From Apostichopus japonicus (taxonomy: Eukaryota > Echinodermata > Holothuroidea > Aspidochirotida > Stichopodidae), in NCBI RefSeq assembly GCF_037975245.1, contig NC_092578.1, forward strand, positions 15,546,321-15,610,320: a stretch of 64,000 bases of DNA. The letters run 5' to 3'. Both the position numbers and the translations under genes were made by a program. Shown here in pieces: positions 12,601 through 27,600 of this stretch; position 1 is the stretch's first letter, and every line of letters starts with the position of its first letter. The notes under the pieces were generated by a model that did not search any database, had not been told where the DNA came from, and saw only the letters and a program-made list of their open reading frames with translations.

Positions 12601-15600
12601 TGGAGCATTAGTGACCATTTTTTGACTTTTTAGCATATTTGGGGTCAATCTGGATGACCTTTAATCATTTTTTGACAATTTCATAATTCTCCATTTTACA
12701 TCTTTTTTCATTGCTATTGATTTATGGCACATAACATTAAGTACATAACACCGCAAAGGGGTTCTTTGCAAAGGCTAAGAGAGGAAAACAAATTAATCCT
12801 CACAGAGTAAAGAAGGCCTGTACTAACTTTTGCTATGCTTGCAAAGATCTGTTGTAAAGTTTAACACCTATTATAATGTACTTAAAATTCTTAAATTTTT
12901 AAATAATATCTCAGATGAAAATAGAAAATAGTGACTCACTGGGTCTAACTCTCTGTAGAGAGCTCTGTCGTTTCAAAGTTTCCAGGAACGACCCACTCTG
13001 TGACCGATGAACTTTGCCGGGACTGGAAGAGAGGTCAGAGGTCAAAGGTTGCAGGCCAGATAGAAGATGCACCCTCTGAATTGCAGCTGTGCAGGACCAT
13101 GAACAAAAAAGAAGATGTTTTAAGATGATATATGCAGAGCCAGATATAACTATACTCGAAACTGTGAGCTGCTGCAACTAGATAAAACTACAATTCTATA
13201 TAAAGGTATGTTAGAAACTACATCCCTGTTGTTGTTAAAGTCCACAACATCTCTATTATCAAGATCAGATCCAGGATTTCATAGATTGTGGTGGGGCCCT
13301 GGGGTCTTTAAAGACAATTCACATGTACAAGCTTCTGGGTGTCCTGTCTCAGATAAAACTTTTAAAATGTTTAGATGGAAAGTGGTGCATTCTTAGGCAT
13401 ATTTAGGATAAAATTTAGGTTTGGATGGAAAATTGTCCCAATAAGTGATGATTTTTTTTTTCATGTGTGGTTGAATAGAAGACGGAGCAGGGTAGAGGTG
13501 GACTGTGTTACAAACACCCACATCCTGCCCCAGGATCCACACCTGATACTCTGTTGTCATATGTTGTCAAGCCTCGTTCCTTCTGAATATTGATATGGTC
13601 AAACATATCTGTAGAGTGTCATCATGAAACCTTAAAAGCCTTGTTATTGTAACACAACATCCCTAGTATGTCAGTATGGTAATATAACATCCCTAGTATG
13701 TCAGTATGGTAATATAACATCCCTAGTATGTCAGTATGGTAATATAACATCCCTAGTATTTCAGTATGGTAAAATAACATCCCTAGTATGTCAGTATGGT
13801 AATATAACATCCCTAGTATGTCAGTATAGTTATATAACATCCCTAGTATGTCAGTATGGTAATATAACATCCCTAGTATGTCAGTATGGTAATATAACAA
13901 CCTTAGTATGTCAGTATGGTAATATAACATCACTAGTACGTCAGTATGGTAATATAACATCCCTAGTATGTCAGTATGGTAATATAACATCCCTAGTATG
14001 TCAGTATGGTAATATAACATCCCTAGTATGTCAGTATGGTAATATAACATCCCTAGTATGTCAGTATGGTAATATAACATCACTAGTACGTCAGTATGGT
14101 AATATAACATCCCTAGTATGTCAGTATGGTAACATAACATCCCTAGTATGTCAGTATGGTAATATAACATCGCTAGTACGTCAGTATGGTAATATAACAT
14201 CCCTAGTATGTCAGTATGGTAATATAACATCCCTAGTATGTCAGTATGGTAATATAACATCCCTAGTATGTCAGTATGGTAATATAACATCGCTAGTATG
14301 TCAGTATGGTAATATAACATCCCTAGTATGTCAGTATGGTAATATAACATCCCTAGTATGTCAGTATGGTAATATAACATCCCTAGTACGTCAGTATGGT
14401 AATATAACATCCCTAGTATGTCAGTATGGTAATATAACATCCCTAGTATGTCAGTATGGTAATATAACATCACTAGTACGTCAGTATGGTAATATAACAT
14501 CCCTAGTATGTCAGTATGGTAATATAACATCACTAGTATGTCAGTATGGTAACATAACATCCCTAGTACGTCAGTATGGTAATATAACATCGCTAGTACG
14601 TCAGTATGGTAATATAACATCCCTAGTACGTCAGTATGGTAATATAACATCCCTAGTACGTCAGTATGGTAACATAACATCCCTAGTATGTCAGTATGGT
14701 AATATAACATCGCTAGTACGTCAGTATGGTAATATAACATCCCTAGTATGTCAGTATGGTAATATAACATCCCTAGTATGTCAGTATGGTAATATAACAT
14801 CCCTAGTATGTCAGTATGGTAATATAACATCCCTAGTATGTCAGTATGGTAATATAACATCCCTAGTATGTCAGTATGGTAATATAACATCCCTAGTATG
14901 TCAGTATGGTAATATAACATCCCTAGTACGTCAGTATGGTAATATAACATCCCTAGTACGTCAGTATGGTAATATAACATCCCTAGTACGTCAGTATGGT
15001 AATATAACATCGCTAGTACGTCAGTATGGTAATATAACATCCCTAGTACGTCAGTATGGTAATATAACATCCCTAGTATGTCAGTATGGTAATATAACAT
15101 CCCTAGTATGTCAGTATGGTAATATAACATCCCTAGTATGTCAGTATGGTAATATAACATCCCTAGTAAGTCAGTATGGTAATATAACATCACTAGTACG
15201 TCAGTATGGTAATATAACATCCCTAGTATGTCAGTATGGTAATATAACATCGCTAGTACGTCAGTATGGTAATATAACATCCCTAGTATGTCAGCATGGT
15301 AAAACCACATCCCTAGTATGTCAGTATGGTAATATAACATCCCTATATTTTGTCAGTATGGTAATATAACATCCCTATATTTTGTCAGTATGGTAATATA
15401 ACATCCCTATATTATGTCAGTATGGTAATATAACATCCCTAGTATGTCAGAATGGTAATATAACATCCCTATATTATGTCAGTATGGTAATATAACATCC
15501 CTATATTATGTCAGAATGGTAATATAACATCCCTAGTACGTCAGCATGGTAAAACCACATCCCTAGTATGTCAGTATGGTAATATAACATCCCTATATTT

Positions 15601-18600
15601 TGTCAGTATGGTAATATAACATCCCTAGTACGTCAGTATGGTAATATAACATCCCTAGTATGTCAGTATGGTAATATAACATCCCTAGTATGTCAGTATG
15701 GTAATATAACATCCCTAGTATGTCAGTATGGTAATATAACATCCCTAGTAAGTCAGTATGGTAATATAACATCACTAGTACGTCAGTATGGTAATATAAC
15801 ATCCCTAGTATGTCAGTATGGTAATATAACATCGCTAGTACGTCAGTATGGTAATATAACATCCCTAGTATGTCAGCATGGTAAAACCACATCCCTAGTA
15901 TGTCAGTATGGTAATATAACATCCCTATATTTTGTCAGTATGGTAATATAACATCCCTATATTTTGTCAGTATGGTAATATAACATCCCTATATTATGTC
16001 AGTATGGTAATATAACATCCCTAGTATGTCAGAATGGTAATATAACATCCCTATATTATGTCAGTATGGTAATATAACATCCCTATATTATGTCAGAATG
16101 GTAATATAACATCCCTAGTACGTCAGCATGGTAAAACCACATCCCTAGTATGTCAGTATGGTAATATAACATCCCTATATTTTGTCAGTATGGTAATATA
16201 ACATCCCTATATTTTGTCAGTATGGTAATATAACATCCCTATATTATGTCAGTATGGTAATATAACATCCCTATATTTTGTCAGTATGGTAATATAACAT
16301 CCCTATATTATGTCAGTATGGTAATATAACATCCCTATATTATGTCAGTATGGTAATATAACATCCCTATATTATGTCAGTGTGGTAAACCACATCCCTA
16401 GAGATGATGATTATGATATGCTAAACCAACAGCCCTATATCCTATCTTAGTATGGTAATGAAATGAGGCTAGTATTTCTCTTTCAGTGTGTATGTTCTAC
16501 ATGGGGTAATCATAGCAGTGAATTATACAAGCAAGTGGATACAGAGCATAACAGTTTGTACCTGGCTCTCTGGCTGCAAAGTCTTTAAAAAAAAAATCAG
16601 AATTGTCCTCAAGCAAATGTGTTAAGTAAATTGTCACAGCTATCAGTTACATAACGATCAGAAAATATAATAAACAAGCTGTAAATATCATCAGCAAGAT
16701 TAGAAGCTTTTCAAATTGTAAACAAGCCTTTTCAATAATAATTAAGCCGGGATTTAAAGTTTGACATCTGCAAATCCACAAGCTACACTCGTTGAATAAT
16801 ATTTCGACCATAAATAAACAACACATAGATACAAACAACAGGAGACAATTGTTTTTATTACCTAACTTGTTTAAAAATCATAATATTCTTATAATAATAT
16901 TCTTAATCAAGATGGCCAATAAGCTTCTTTTGTTTTTTTGCCATTTTAATTCTCTGCCAAATCACTGGCTTGTAACTTCGGTTTGATTCTGGTCACTACA
17001 GTGATACCTCATGTTACAGGAATTTACAGCATGAGATCAAACTTTTCAGTTTCTCTGGAGTCTATTAATCCTTTCACCCTCTTCTGATAATCCTCTCGGT
17101 TTTATTTTCTCCCAAAATTAATCTCCTCCAGCTTTTTCATCATCTATCTGTCCGCTCAACCTGCCAGCTGTTATTTGACATCTTTCCGATCTGATCACTT
17201 TCTGGCCAATCTGTTTGCTTCTCGATGTTTTTAACAGTCTGTCCGTTCACATTTTAAGAAGATCCTCTTTAGATTCAAAATGTCAGGTTCTCTAACCTTT
17301 AACACACTTGCCTACCCATACAACTATACCTGTAACGCTAAGCAGTCTGATAAAACAGGCTTCTTCCTGTCTTTGATGGTTAAGTATTCCGTACGATAAT
17401 CATCCACTTTTTCACCCTCTCCACTTAAGTTTCTACCCTCTCCATTTTTCAGTGTTCCATTTAACTGGTCTGTTCCAATCTGTCTGTTGGTTTTGCTCTG
17501 TTTTGGTTTTAGCCTGCCTCTAGAAAAGATCCTGCGAGGCCCTCTAACCGTTATCAATTTGCCTATGCTGGTTTTGGCAGTCGAAATGCAGGTTTGCTAA
17601 CATTTTCATTTCTCCTTTTTTTGCTTTTGAATGAGGTTTCAGACAATTTTATATTTAACTCAGTGAGATTGCAACAGGTGCACCAGAGTCTGTTGATGTG
17701 TTTTTGAAAGGAAAATGTTAGCAAACTGTACCCTTTGGTACAAACAAACAGCTCTGGACCGAGTATATAGGGTGTGAAATTTTTCTTCTAAGGTGACTAA
17801 ACATACCTGACTTGACCCTCCTTGCTGTAAGAGGGGATCCGGTGGAGGGGGGTGTAGGAGAAGGGGAACCTCTGTACCCTTGGCTGGAACTCAAGCCATG
17901 GCTGGCCCCTTTAAAAGTTAGCAGAGATAATGAGGCAAACACAACAAACAAAGCAGAGTTAGTGATTAAAATAAAAACTTCAAAAACTGCAAATTTGAAA
18001 GTTTTTTTGCAAAACTTATGATCGGAGTATATAGAAAAGCACTCCTTAAAGGCAATCAAAGAAACAACTTCTAGCAGAAAATGACGGCAACCGAAAAAAA
18101 ATAAAAATTAAAAACAAAGTCCTAGAAACATGTTGAAAAATATAGAAACCTCCGTAGAGTTTGTGACAATTTACCTCAAAGTCAACTCTTTCTTACAGAC
18201 AATGCTAAACGTGGAAGCTCACCCTACTTTTCTTTGAAGTGAGATGGCTAAATTAAAGCCGCTGTTTAATGTCCTTACCTTCAGATGGTATGGTGTTGCA
18301 AATCACCCAATATTAGGTTTCCTATGCTTTAAGGTTCTTTAAGCTCACTGAAGCCAATCTTGGTGGAACCAGATGGATTTTCTAGCAAAATACTCTTTTT
18401 ACATTCATTTTAGGTGATTGTCCATTGTGAAAGATATATATATATTTCTTGTTTCCACATTTAATCTTTAAGTTCTAGAATATAAAGCGCAGTATTGGAG
18501 TGTCACTAGACAGTCACAACTACCACAAACTTAACACAGAAATGCATTAAAGCATTCAATAAGAATAGATCGATTCAAGTAGAATGTAGAATCGCAAATA

Positions 18601-21600
18601 TAAACTGTGTGGTTTGTAGGCCATAGTTTATGGAGAAGAGAAATGTTCAAGACAATCAAATCAAGCCAGCGAGAAAAGAAAAAGAAAGAAAAAGAAAATG
18701 AGGGACTTTTTGTTTTAAGCCAAGATCGTTATTTGTTTTGATTATTCATTAATTATTCTCACCTAACGAAGAGCTCCCGCTGCTACTCTCTAGACTGTCG
18801 CAAGTGCTTCTGTCGTCCTCCTCGATTCCGCTGGAATCTACTCGGGTAAAAAAATATTAGAAGACCAACAAAATATTAGGTAAAGTAGGTCATTTACCCC
18901 AAGGGACTTCAAGATGACACTCATACCAGTTTCGAGATAAACAACAAAAAGCAGGTGGATGGGGATGGGAAGGGCATGGGGATGTGAAGGGGTGGGGATG
19001 TGAAGGGGGTGGGGATGTGAAGGGGGTGGGGATGTGAATGTGTGGAGATGGGAATAGGATGAGAATGGGATGAGAATGGGATGGGGATGGGGATGTGAAT
19101 GGGTGGAGATGGGAGTGGGGATGGGGTGGGTTGGAAATGGGGTGGGAATGGGGTTGGGATTGGGGATGGGTGGGAATAGGGTGGGGTTGGGAATGGCGTT
19201 AGATGGGGATGGGTGTGGGAATGGGAGGTGGACAGGACTAAGGTAGACACAGAGTAACTTTTCTTACCTGTCCCAGTACTCTTCTCAATCTCTCTACCTC
19301 CCGGAGGATGGAGAAGGTTTGTGTACGCCGCTCTCAGGCTCTCGGAGTGACTAGCCGACGATGACAGTTCATCAGCGGAATCAAACACATCACTGTGAGG
19401 AATAAAATGATACCATCAGTCAGTAACAGCAGGCTTAATTAGAGGAGAGGGGTCAAAGGTCAATGTAAGGAATACAAATGATACAAACAGTCAGTAACAG
19501 TAGGCTGGATTAGAGGAGAGGGGTCAGTTGACTACACCTCTTGGGGAACCAGGGTCAATGTAAGGAATAAAAATCTAACCATCAGTCAGTAAGGGCAGGC
19601 TTGACTAGAGGAGAGGGGTCAAGGGACTACACCCCTTGGGGAACCAGGGTCAATTAGGGGGAGGGAAGTATACAGGCACAGATGAAGGGAAGTGGTGTTT
19701 GTGTGTGTACACTCCACCCTCTCCCAACCCGTGTCAACCTTAAAGCCAAAAAATTGAAAGTAGTCATTAGCACAATATTACATCTAGACCTAACTATAGT
19801 CATTATTTATAGTCTAAAACATGCCTGAGAATGCAGTTTGATAACTAAAATTTCACTCCCCTATTTTTTTTCTGTCGGGTGGACCCACTTTGTCTCGTAC
19901 ATGGGAGTATGTTTCAATGACCCCAGGGCCATACCCCCCCAACCACCATCCAAAAGTCCTGGATCTGCCCCTGATATGTGATGAAGAATCAAGTGTTCTC
20001 ATTTTCATAACATACTTAAGCAAACATGAAGACATTAAAATAGGTGGCCTGATGACATAACTGTAAATTGGAAGCCCAGAGGACCAGGTGGAGTGACAGG
20101 GTTACTTCAAGTTAGAAGTCAGCAGGTAAACTCTCTTGCAAAAAGCAAAAAAGACTTTGCACAGAAAAAGGGATTTTTAACCAGTGGCAGACCACAAGGC
20201 AGATTATGTGCTAATTCCATGAAATGTGTTTCAATTGATGAAAAGTTGGCAGGGAGGGAATTCAAAGATTAATTCCTTTTTATGTATATGTAAGCATAAA
20301 CAGCTAAATATCTTTGCAGGCAACCTCAACTACACTTTCAAGGTTTCTCAAAACATAAAATGTAACTTACGTACATTTTTTTGAACGTTTCGTCAAATTT
20401 CCATAGAAACATAAATTTGCATATCTAAGCAAGACCAACCCTAAACATCATTATTAACAAAATGCTATATCACTGAAAGGATTGAAAGATTATCAGGATG
20501 ATTTCTGAGAATCATAACAATTTCGAATCATAACAATAATGATCGAGAGGAAAGAGGGATTCGTCTCACTTGCAAGGATCGGAGTCGCTCTTGATACTAG
20601 CCGCGCCTCCGCTTTCGGATAAATTCGCAAGACGATCGTAACGTTCTTGAGACGCCAAGAAAAGCCGGTGGTAATTCTGCATGTTGACGGTAGCCTCTTG
20701 GTAATGCCTTTTAAAAAAAAAAGGAAAAATGTATCAAACATTTTCACAGGTAAACCAAAGAGTAAGATATCACATCGGTGCTACCTCAAAGTGAAGGTTA
20801 AGTTTCAACCGATCACTGATGCAACGATTGGCTAAGATTCAGATTGAGGACAAAAAAAAGGGATGTTTTGGTGACACACGATGGCGATGCATATATAACA
20901 GAGAAAAAATATTCCGACATTAAAAATTTAATTTATTTAATTTTTTTTTTAAATTTAAAATTTAAAATTTCTCTCCAAAAATGTCTTGTTGCTAACGCTA
21001 GACATAAATCATAAGGGAAACATCTGTACATATTGTCATCTGGTTCACCCTTAGGGGAATAGCTTTTTTTTATTTCCTCCTTACTTTTGGGTTCTCTTTC
21101 TCTCCCTGTCCAGTTTCTTCTCTAAGCTGATCTGGCTGCTTCTGAGATTATCGATGTAGTTCATCATGACGTCAGAGATGAGGCTGGCGACTTGAACGAT
21201 ATCTGGCCTCTCCTTTGGCTCCGACGTCAGACATCTAAATGTGAACGTAAAAATATCATGACTGATCTAGAAGCTAAGGAAGCTACATGTCTTTTCAAAA
21301 ACCTTTTTTTCTGCATGCATTAAACAGACTTCCCACACAAGTGTTACATCCAGGTTGTCAGGATAGGGGAGGGGTGGGAAGATGGGAGGGTATGGGGTAC
21401 ATTAGATGAGGAAGGAGATTTGTTACTTTAGGAAACATTTTATCACTGGTGATTGGATTTACCGCATCGACTTTAATTGCCTACCAAGGGGTGTGAGTGA
21501 TTTAATAGATGGAAAGGGTGGGATTAACATAGATGTACTCAATAGTCGCATTCCTACTCCTCCCCACTTCTTCCCACTTCTGTTCAAAGTGGGGGGAGAA

Positions 21601-24600
21601 AGGCATGAACAAAATCTTTTTCATAAACTTATGACTTTGAAATATCTGAAGCAAATTTTAGCATTCTTGCAGGAGGAATAACATTAACTAACTCTATAAT
21701 AGACCAAACTGTTGACTGATAAGAAGAGAGACTGACCGTTGGATGGTGTAGATGACCAGGTCACTGTATTCTCCTTCCTCCACTGGCACGTAATCTGCTG
21801 CTACGATCTGATCAGAGACAAAATGGACGCAGAGTTATGTAAGCTTAGTATGAATGTATTATTTTTTTTATTTTCTTATATTTTTTTATTATCATTCCAA
21901 CAAGAGTCCAAACAATGTACAATTCATAATAACATATACTTTATGACCAATAGTCAATATTAATGACAACAACAAATAAAAATGGGTATGAATGTATTAT
22001 CACTTAGCAATATCAACTACTCTATCCTTTTAGGGATGCGGGGGGTGGGTGGTTTTGGGATTTGTTGGGGTTTGACATGTCACACGCATACCCTTATATT
22101 TTGCAGGATACACTGAAGTAGTAAAGATCCAATGTCTTAAAGGAAAATTGGTCCTATACTTAATGACCTCATTTTGTAGGACATCAATAGTTTGAGCAGC
22201 ATTTAGATGACAATGATTCTTTCTATTGTGAAGGGGGGTGGGGGAGAGGGTGGGGAGGGTTCTGTTGGTGCTTGATTTGCCTCTCACATACTCTCATATT
22301 TTGCTATTTTGCAATTTCAGGAACTGAAACACTCAATGAGTTGAAAACAAACTCCAAAAGTACCTTTGTTTTTGAAAGCTAACCTTATGAGGACAGCAAG
22401 AACCATGAACTTATTTCAAGTGTGACATGATATGTAACACAAGTGAAAATATTTATAACTCCTCGAATAAAAAAAAAAACACATATTCTCAGGATAATGG
22501 GAAGACGCTATATGGAATCTTACCTTAGTTGCCAGGCTTAGCATGTTGGAGCTGAAGAATGGCGGTTCTAGTTTACACATCTGGTACAGGATACAACCGA
22601 TAGCCCAGACATCAGCCTTGTCGGAATACGGCAAATTCTGGACTAATTCGGGACTGGAAGTAAAATAGAAATGTTTAGGTTGATTACGAGTCACACTGAA
22701 AATTTGATGATGCTATATCTTTGTAACTGAAATTTTCTTTGAAATTTTCTATGAAAAGATACATTTCTCCCCCCCCTCCCCCTGCCCCCAACCCCACTGT
22801 GAAACTTGATCTCTCTTTCAATGTGCAATTTTCTAGAATCAAACCTTACTGTTCAAGAATAAAGTGAAATGAGACTTCAATATATTTCATTCTTTATTAT
22901 CTGTTTTCTCTCCCGAAGGAGAATGTCTACACAAGTTAGCAGTGCTGCTGTTCTTGAGGAAAGGAGATTGACTGGGTAAAGGAGAAATTGAATGATGGGA
23001 GAGGGAGGGGAGGGGGAAGGGAGAGGGAAGGGAGAGGGAACAGAGAGGGAGGGGAGGAAGGAGGGGGAAGGGAGGGGTAAGGGAGAGCTGGGCAGATGGG
23101 AAACGTTTGAGAGAGGGAAAGGAAGGAGGGATACTGAAAGTTGGAAACCAAGGGAACTTAACCAGAAGGGAACAGGCCAATGTACCCACAGGCACTCCAT
23201 TAGCTAAAACGCTGAATTTGTATAATATCTGAATGTAAAATTGAGGCAAATATGATACAAATATGAAATATGAGGCAAATATGATTATGTGAAGAAGCCA
23301 AGAACAGAATGAGACGTACCAACTGTAGAGAATGGTGCCGACCACGGACGTCATCTTGCTGCAGTCCGGCTGCTTCTGTCTGGCCAGGCCAAAGTCAGCT
23401 GTACAAGATATCATAAAAGGTGTAATGTTGATATCAAATGACAAACAATGGGACTGGCCAGAATAGAAGAGTACAGGCAGCTAGATCTATTAAGCTATAA
23501 GTACTGTATGTTTTTCTGTGTGTGATCATCTTAATACACTGTTGTTTCTAAACACTTCATGACCACAGTACCAACGAAAGAAAACAAAAAAAACCTCCTA
23601 TGGTTGAATGGTTTCTCTAGCTTGCCTCCTGTTTTATTCTCCATTTCAGATTCTCTATATCATATGGTACATATTTACAAACATATTTCAAGTCTCCGAT
23701 ACAAGCGGCATGCACAGGCTGTGGCTGATTTCTAGAAATATTACTATTGTTCTTATTATATTACTATTGTCAAAAAAGGTTTATTGTAATCAAAATAAAA
23801 AAATCAAATAAAAAATTAGATATATAGATATGAATATAATGTAACTCAATTAAAGTTTCTACTTTTTAATTTATTATGGTCAAGAAATGACAGACAATTT
23901 TATAAGAAAACAAAAGTGACTGAGCATATAATCATAAATCCTTTAATTAAAACAAGACCTTTCTTCCTGTTACAAAATAAAATCATTGAATTGTGAAAGT
24001 TTAATAATTACAAGCCGAGACCACACTCACTGATTGTAACTCGGTCGTTCTCTCCTAGCATGATGTTATTTGGGGTTAGGTCTCTGTGTACGATACCCTT
24101 CTCCTTGTGAAGGTATCTCAAGGCAAGAACAATCTAAATATAAACAAAACAATGAACAAATTAAATTTAAATTAAATGAATATCTTTCTTTCAGTGAGAA
24201 CACCAGTTGCCAATTTAACCAAATAAAGCAGATAATATCAATATATAATATCAATCAATCAATCAATATCAATAATATCAATATATAATATAATATCAAT
24301 ATATAATATATATAATATCAATATATAATATATAATATCAATCAATCAACGATATCAATATATAATATAATATCATATCAATATATAATATATATAATAT
24401 CAATATATAATATCAATAATATCAATCAATTAATATCTATATCAATATATATCATATCATATCAATACATAATTTATATAACATCAATGATATCAATCAA
24501 TCAATATCAATAATATCAATATATAATATCATATCATATCAATATATAATATATATACAATCAATATATAATATCAAAGGAGATAATATATTAATTTTTT

Positions 24601-27600
24601 CATTCATATTTTGCCCTCTAAATTTCTTATTCTTGCAGAGTATATCAAAGAAGAACACAAATAGATTCTTCCACATTGAAAATTTCCCACCAAAGCATTT
24701 TCTTTTGAAATGAAATAAGCTTTAACTTCTAACAGCAATAGACAGACAGACATACAGACAGAGAGACAAATGAACAGTTATGTTGTGTAATGAAATCAAG
24801 CAGCTTGAAAGCTATGAAATTTGAGATGATTCTTACCTGAACAAAGATATTCCATATTCTGTCCTCTGGGAATTTCAGTTTCTTCTCCCTCAGAGAGTTA
24901 AAATGTTCGTGGAGTGGTGCGCCCTCTATCAGATCCATAACAATGTAGAGGTTTTCACCTAAAATTATGCAAATATTGGAAGAAAAAGAAAAACACAAAC
25001 GTTAAAGATGAATTTAAGTTGATCAAAGATGCCAAATATATCTTGATGGGGTGTGGGCTGAGGGAAGGAGGGAGGGTGAGATGGGAGGGAGAGGAAGGGG
25101 GAGAGGGGGTGAGGGGGAGACGGAGGGGGAGAGATGGAGGGAAGGAAATTCTAAAGTTGAAATATTATAAACGCGAATGATTTCTCAACAGTTGCAGTGG
25201 CCAAGTTGGTAGTGCCCTGTGACTGAGAGAGTCAGACAAGTGCGAAGTCCTGAGTTCAACTCCACATGAGAGCATTTTTTATTTCTGCTCTTTTCATGCT
25301 TCCATTCTGAAGTTGAAATATTAGAAACGAACATTATTTCTCAACAGTTGCAGTGGCCAAGTTGGTAGTGCCCTGTGACTGAGAGAGTCAGACAAGCCCC
25401 ATCACCTGAGTTCAACTCCACATGAGAGCATTTTTTATTTCTGCTCTTTTCCTGCTTCCATTCTGAAGTTGAAATATTAGAAACGAGCATTATTTCTCAA
25501 CAGTTGCTGTGGCCAAGTTGGTAGTTCTCTGTGACTGAGAGAGTCAGACAAGCTCCATGTCCTGAGTTCAACTCCACATGAGAGCATTTTATTTTTCTGC
25601 TCTTTTCCTCCTTCCATTCTGAAGTTGAAATATTAGAAACAAGCATTTATTTCTCATCAGTTGCAGTGGCCAAGTTGGTAGTGCCCTGTGACTGAGAGAG
25701 TCAGACAAGCTCCATGTCCTGAGTTCAACTCCACATGAGAGCATTTTTTATTTCTGCTCTTTTCCTCCTTCCATTCTGAAGTTAAAATATTAGAAACGAG
25801 CATTATTTCTCAACAGTTGCTGTGGCCAAGTTGGTAGTGCCCTGTGACTGAGAGAGTCAGACAAGCTCCATGTCCTGAGTTCAACTCCAAATGAGAGCAT
25901 TTTTTATTTCTGCTCTTTTCCTGCTTCCATTCTGAAGTTGAAATATTAGAAACGAGCATTATTTCTCAACAGTTGCTGTGGCCAAGTTGGTAGTTCTCTG
26001 TGACTAAGAGAGTCAGACAAGCTCCATGTCCTGAGTTCAACTCCACATGAGAGCATTTTTATTTTCTGTTCTTTTCCTGCTTCCATTCTGAATTCTAAAG
26101 TTGAAATATTATAAATGCGAATGATTTCTCATCAGTTGCTGTGGCCAAGTTGGTAGTGCCCTGTGACTGAGAGAGTCAGACAAGCGCGAAGTCCTGAGTT
26201 CAACTCCACATGAGAGCATTTTTTATTTCTGCTCTTTTCCTCCTTCCATTCTGAAGCTGAAATATAAAAACGAGCATTATTTCTCAACAGTTGCAGTGGC
26301 CAAGTTGGTAGTGCCCTGTGACTGAGAGAGTCAGACAAGCTCCATGTCCTGAGTTCAACTCCACATGAGAGCATTTTTTATTTCTGCTCTTTTCCTCCTT
26401 CCATTCTGAAGTTGAAATATTAGAAACGAGCATTATTTCTCCACAGTTGCTGTGGCCAAATTGGTAGTTCTCTGTGACTGAGAGAGTCAGACAAGCTCCA
26501 TGTCCTGAGTTCAACTCCACATGAGAGCATTTTATTTTTCTGCTCTTTTCCTCCTTCCATTCTGAAGTTGAAATATTAGAAACAAGCATTTATTTCTCAT
26601 CAGTTGCAGTGGCCAAGTTGGTAGTGCTATGTAATTGAGAGAGTCAGACAAGCTCCATGTCCTGAGTTCAACTCCACATGAGAGCATTTTTTATTTCTGC
26701 TCTTTTCCTCCTTCCATTCTGAAGTTGAAATATTAGAAACGAGCATTATTTCTCAACAGTTGCAGTGGCCAAGTTGGTAGTGCCCTGTGACTGAGAGAGT
26801 CAGACAAGCTCCATGTCCTGAGTTCAACTCCAAATGAGAGCATTTTTTATTTCTGCTCTTTTCCTGCTTCCATTCTGAAGTTGAAATATTAGAAACGAGC
26901 ATTATTTCTCAACAGTTGCTGTGGCCAAGTTGGTAGTTCTCTGTGACTAAGAGAGTCAGACAAGCTCCATGTCCTGAGTTCAACTCCACATGAGAGCATT
27001 TTTATTTTCTGTTCTTTTCCTGCTTCCATTCTGAATTCTAAAGTTGAAATATTATAAATGCGAATGATTTCTCATCAGTTGCTGTGGCCAAGTTGGTAGT
27101 GCCCTGTGACTGAGAGAGTCAGACAAGCGCGAAGTCCTGAGTTCAACTCCACATGAGAGCATTTTTTATTTCTGCTCTTTTCCTCCTTCCATTCTGAAGC
27201 TGAAATATAAAAACGAGCATTATTTCTCAACAGTTGCAGTGGCCAAGTTGGTAGTGCCCTGTGACTGAGAGAGTCAGACAAGCTCCATGTCCTGAGTTCA
27301 ACTCCACATGAGAGCATTTTTTATTTCTGCTCTTTTCCTCCTTCCATTCTGAAGTTGAAATATTAGAAACGAGCATTATTTCTCCACAGTTGCTGTGGCC
27401 AAATTGGTAGTTCTCTGTGACTGAGAGAGTCAGACAAGCTCCATGTCCTGAGTTCAACTCCACATGAGAGCATTTTATTTTTCTGCTCTTTTCCTCCTTC
27501 CATTCTGAAGTTGAAATATTAGAAACAAGCATTTATTTCTCATCAGTTGCAGTGGCCAAGTTGGTAGTGCTATGTAATTGAGAGAGTCAGACAAGCTCCA

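Noticed and set aside
13622-15340. 572-codon minus-strand ORF of MLYYHTDILG repeats, and its 109-codon relative at 15593-15922
   Set aside because: The frame stays open only because the satellite unit is 30 bp. It lies in a NEK10 intron, has no conserved flanks or splice sites, and breaks where 32 bp units begin.
13646-16390. CRISPR-like regular repeat array
   Set aside because: Units abut with no unique spacers, and the locus is animal nuclear DNA between two NEK10 exons.
18921-19388. 155-codon Pro/His/Ser-rich ORF
   Set aside because: Its first part is NEK10 exon 27; the rest reads through the donor into the G-rich minisatellite.
19940-19975. hAT-like terminus (AGGGGCAGATCCAGGACT on the minus strand)
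   Set aside because: A single diverged end without a partner. Suggestive but not enough to annotate.
22877-23444. 185- and 107-codon Pro/Ser-rich ORFs
   Set aside because: They combine NEK10 exon 22 with intronic polypyrimidine sequence past a good GTACGT donor.
26132-27532. 80- and 101-codon ORFs present twice
   Set aside because: Reverse-strand readings of the tRNA-like repeat; duplicated because the DNA is duplicated.
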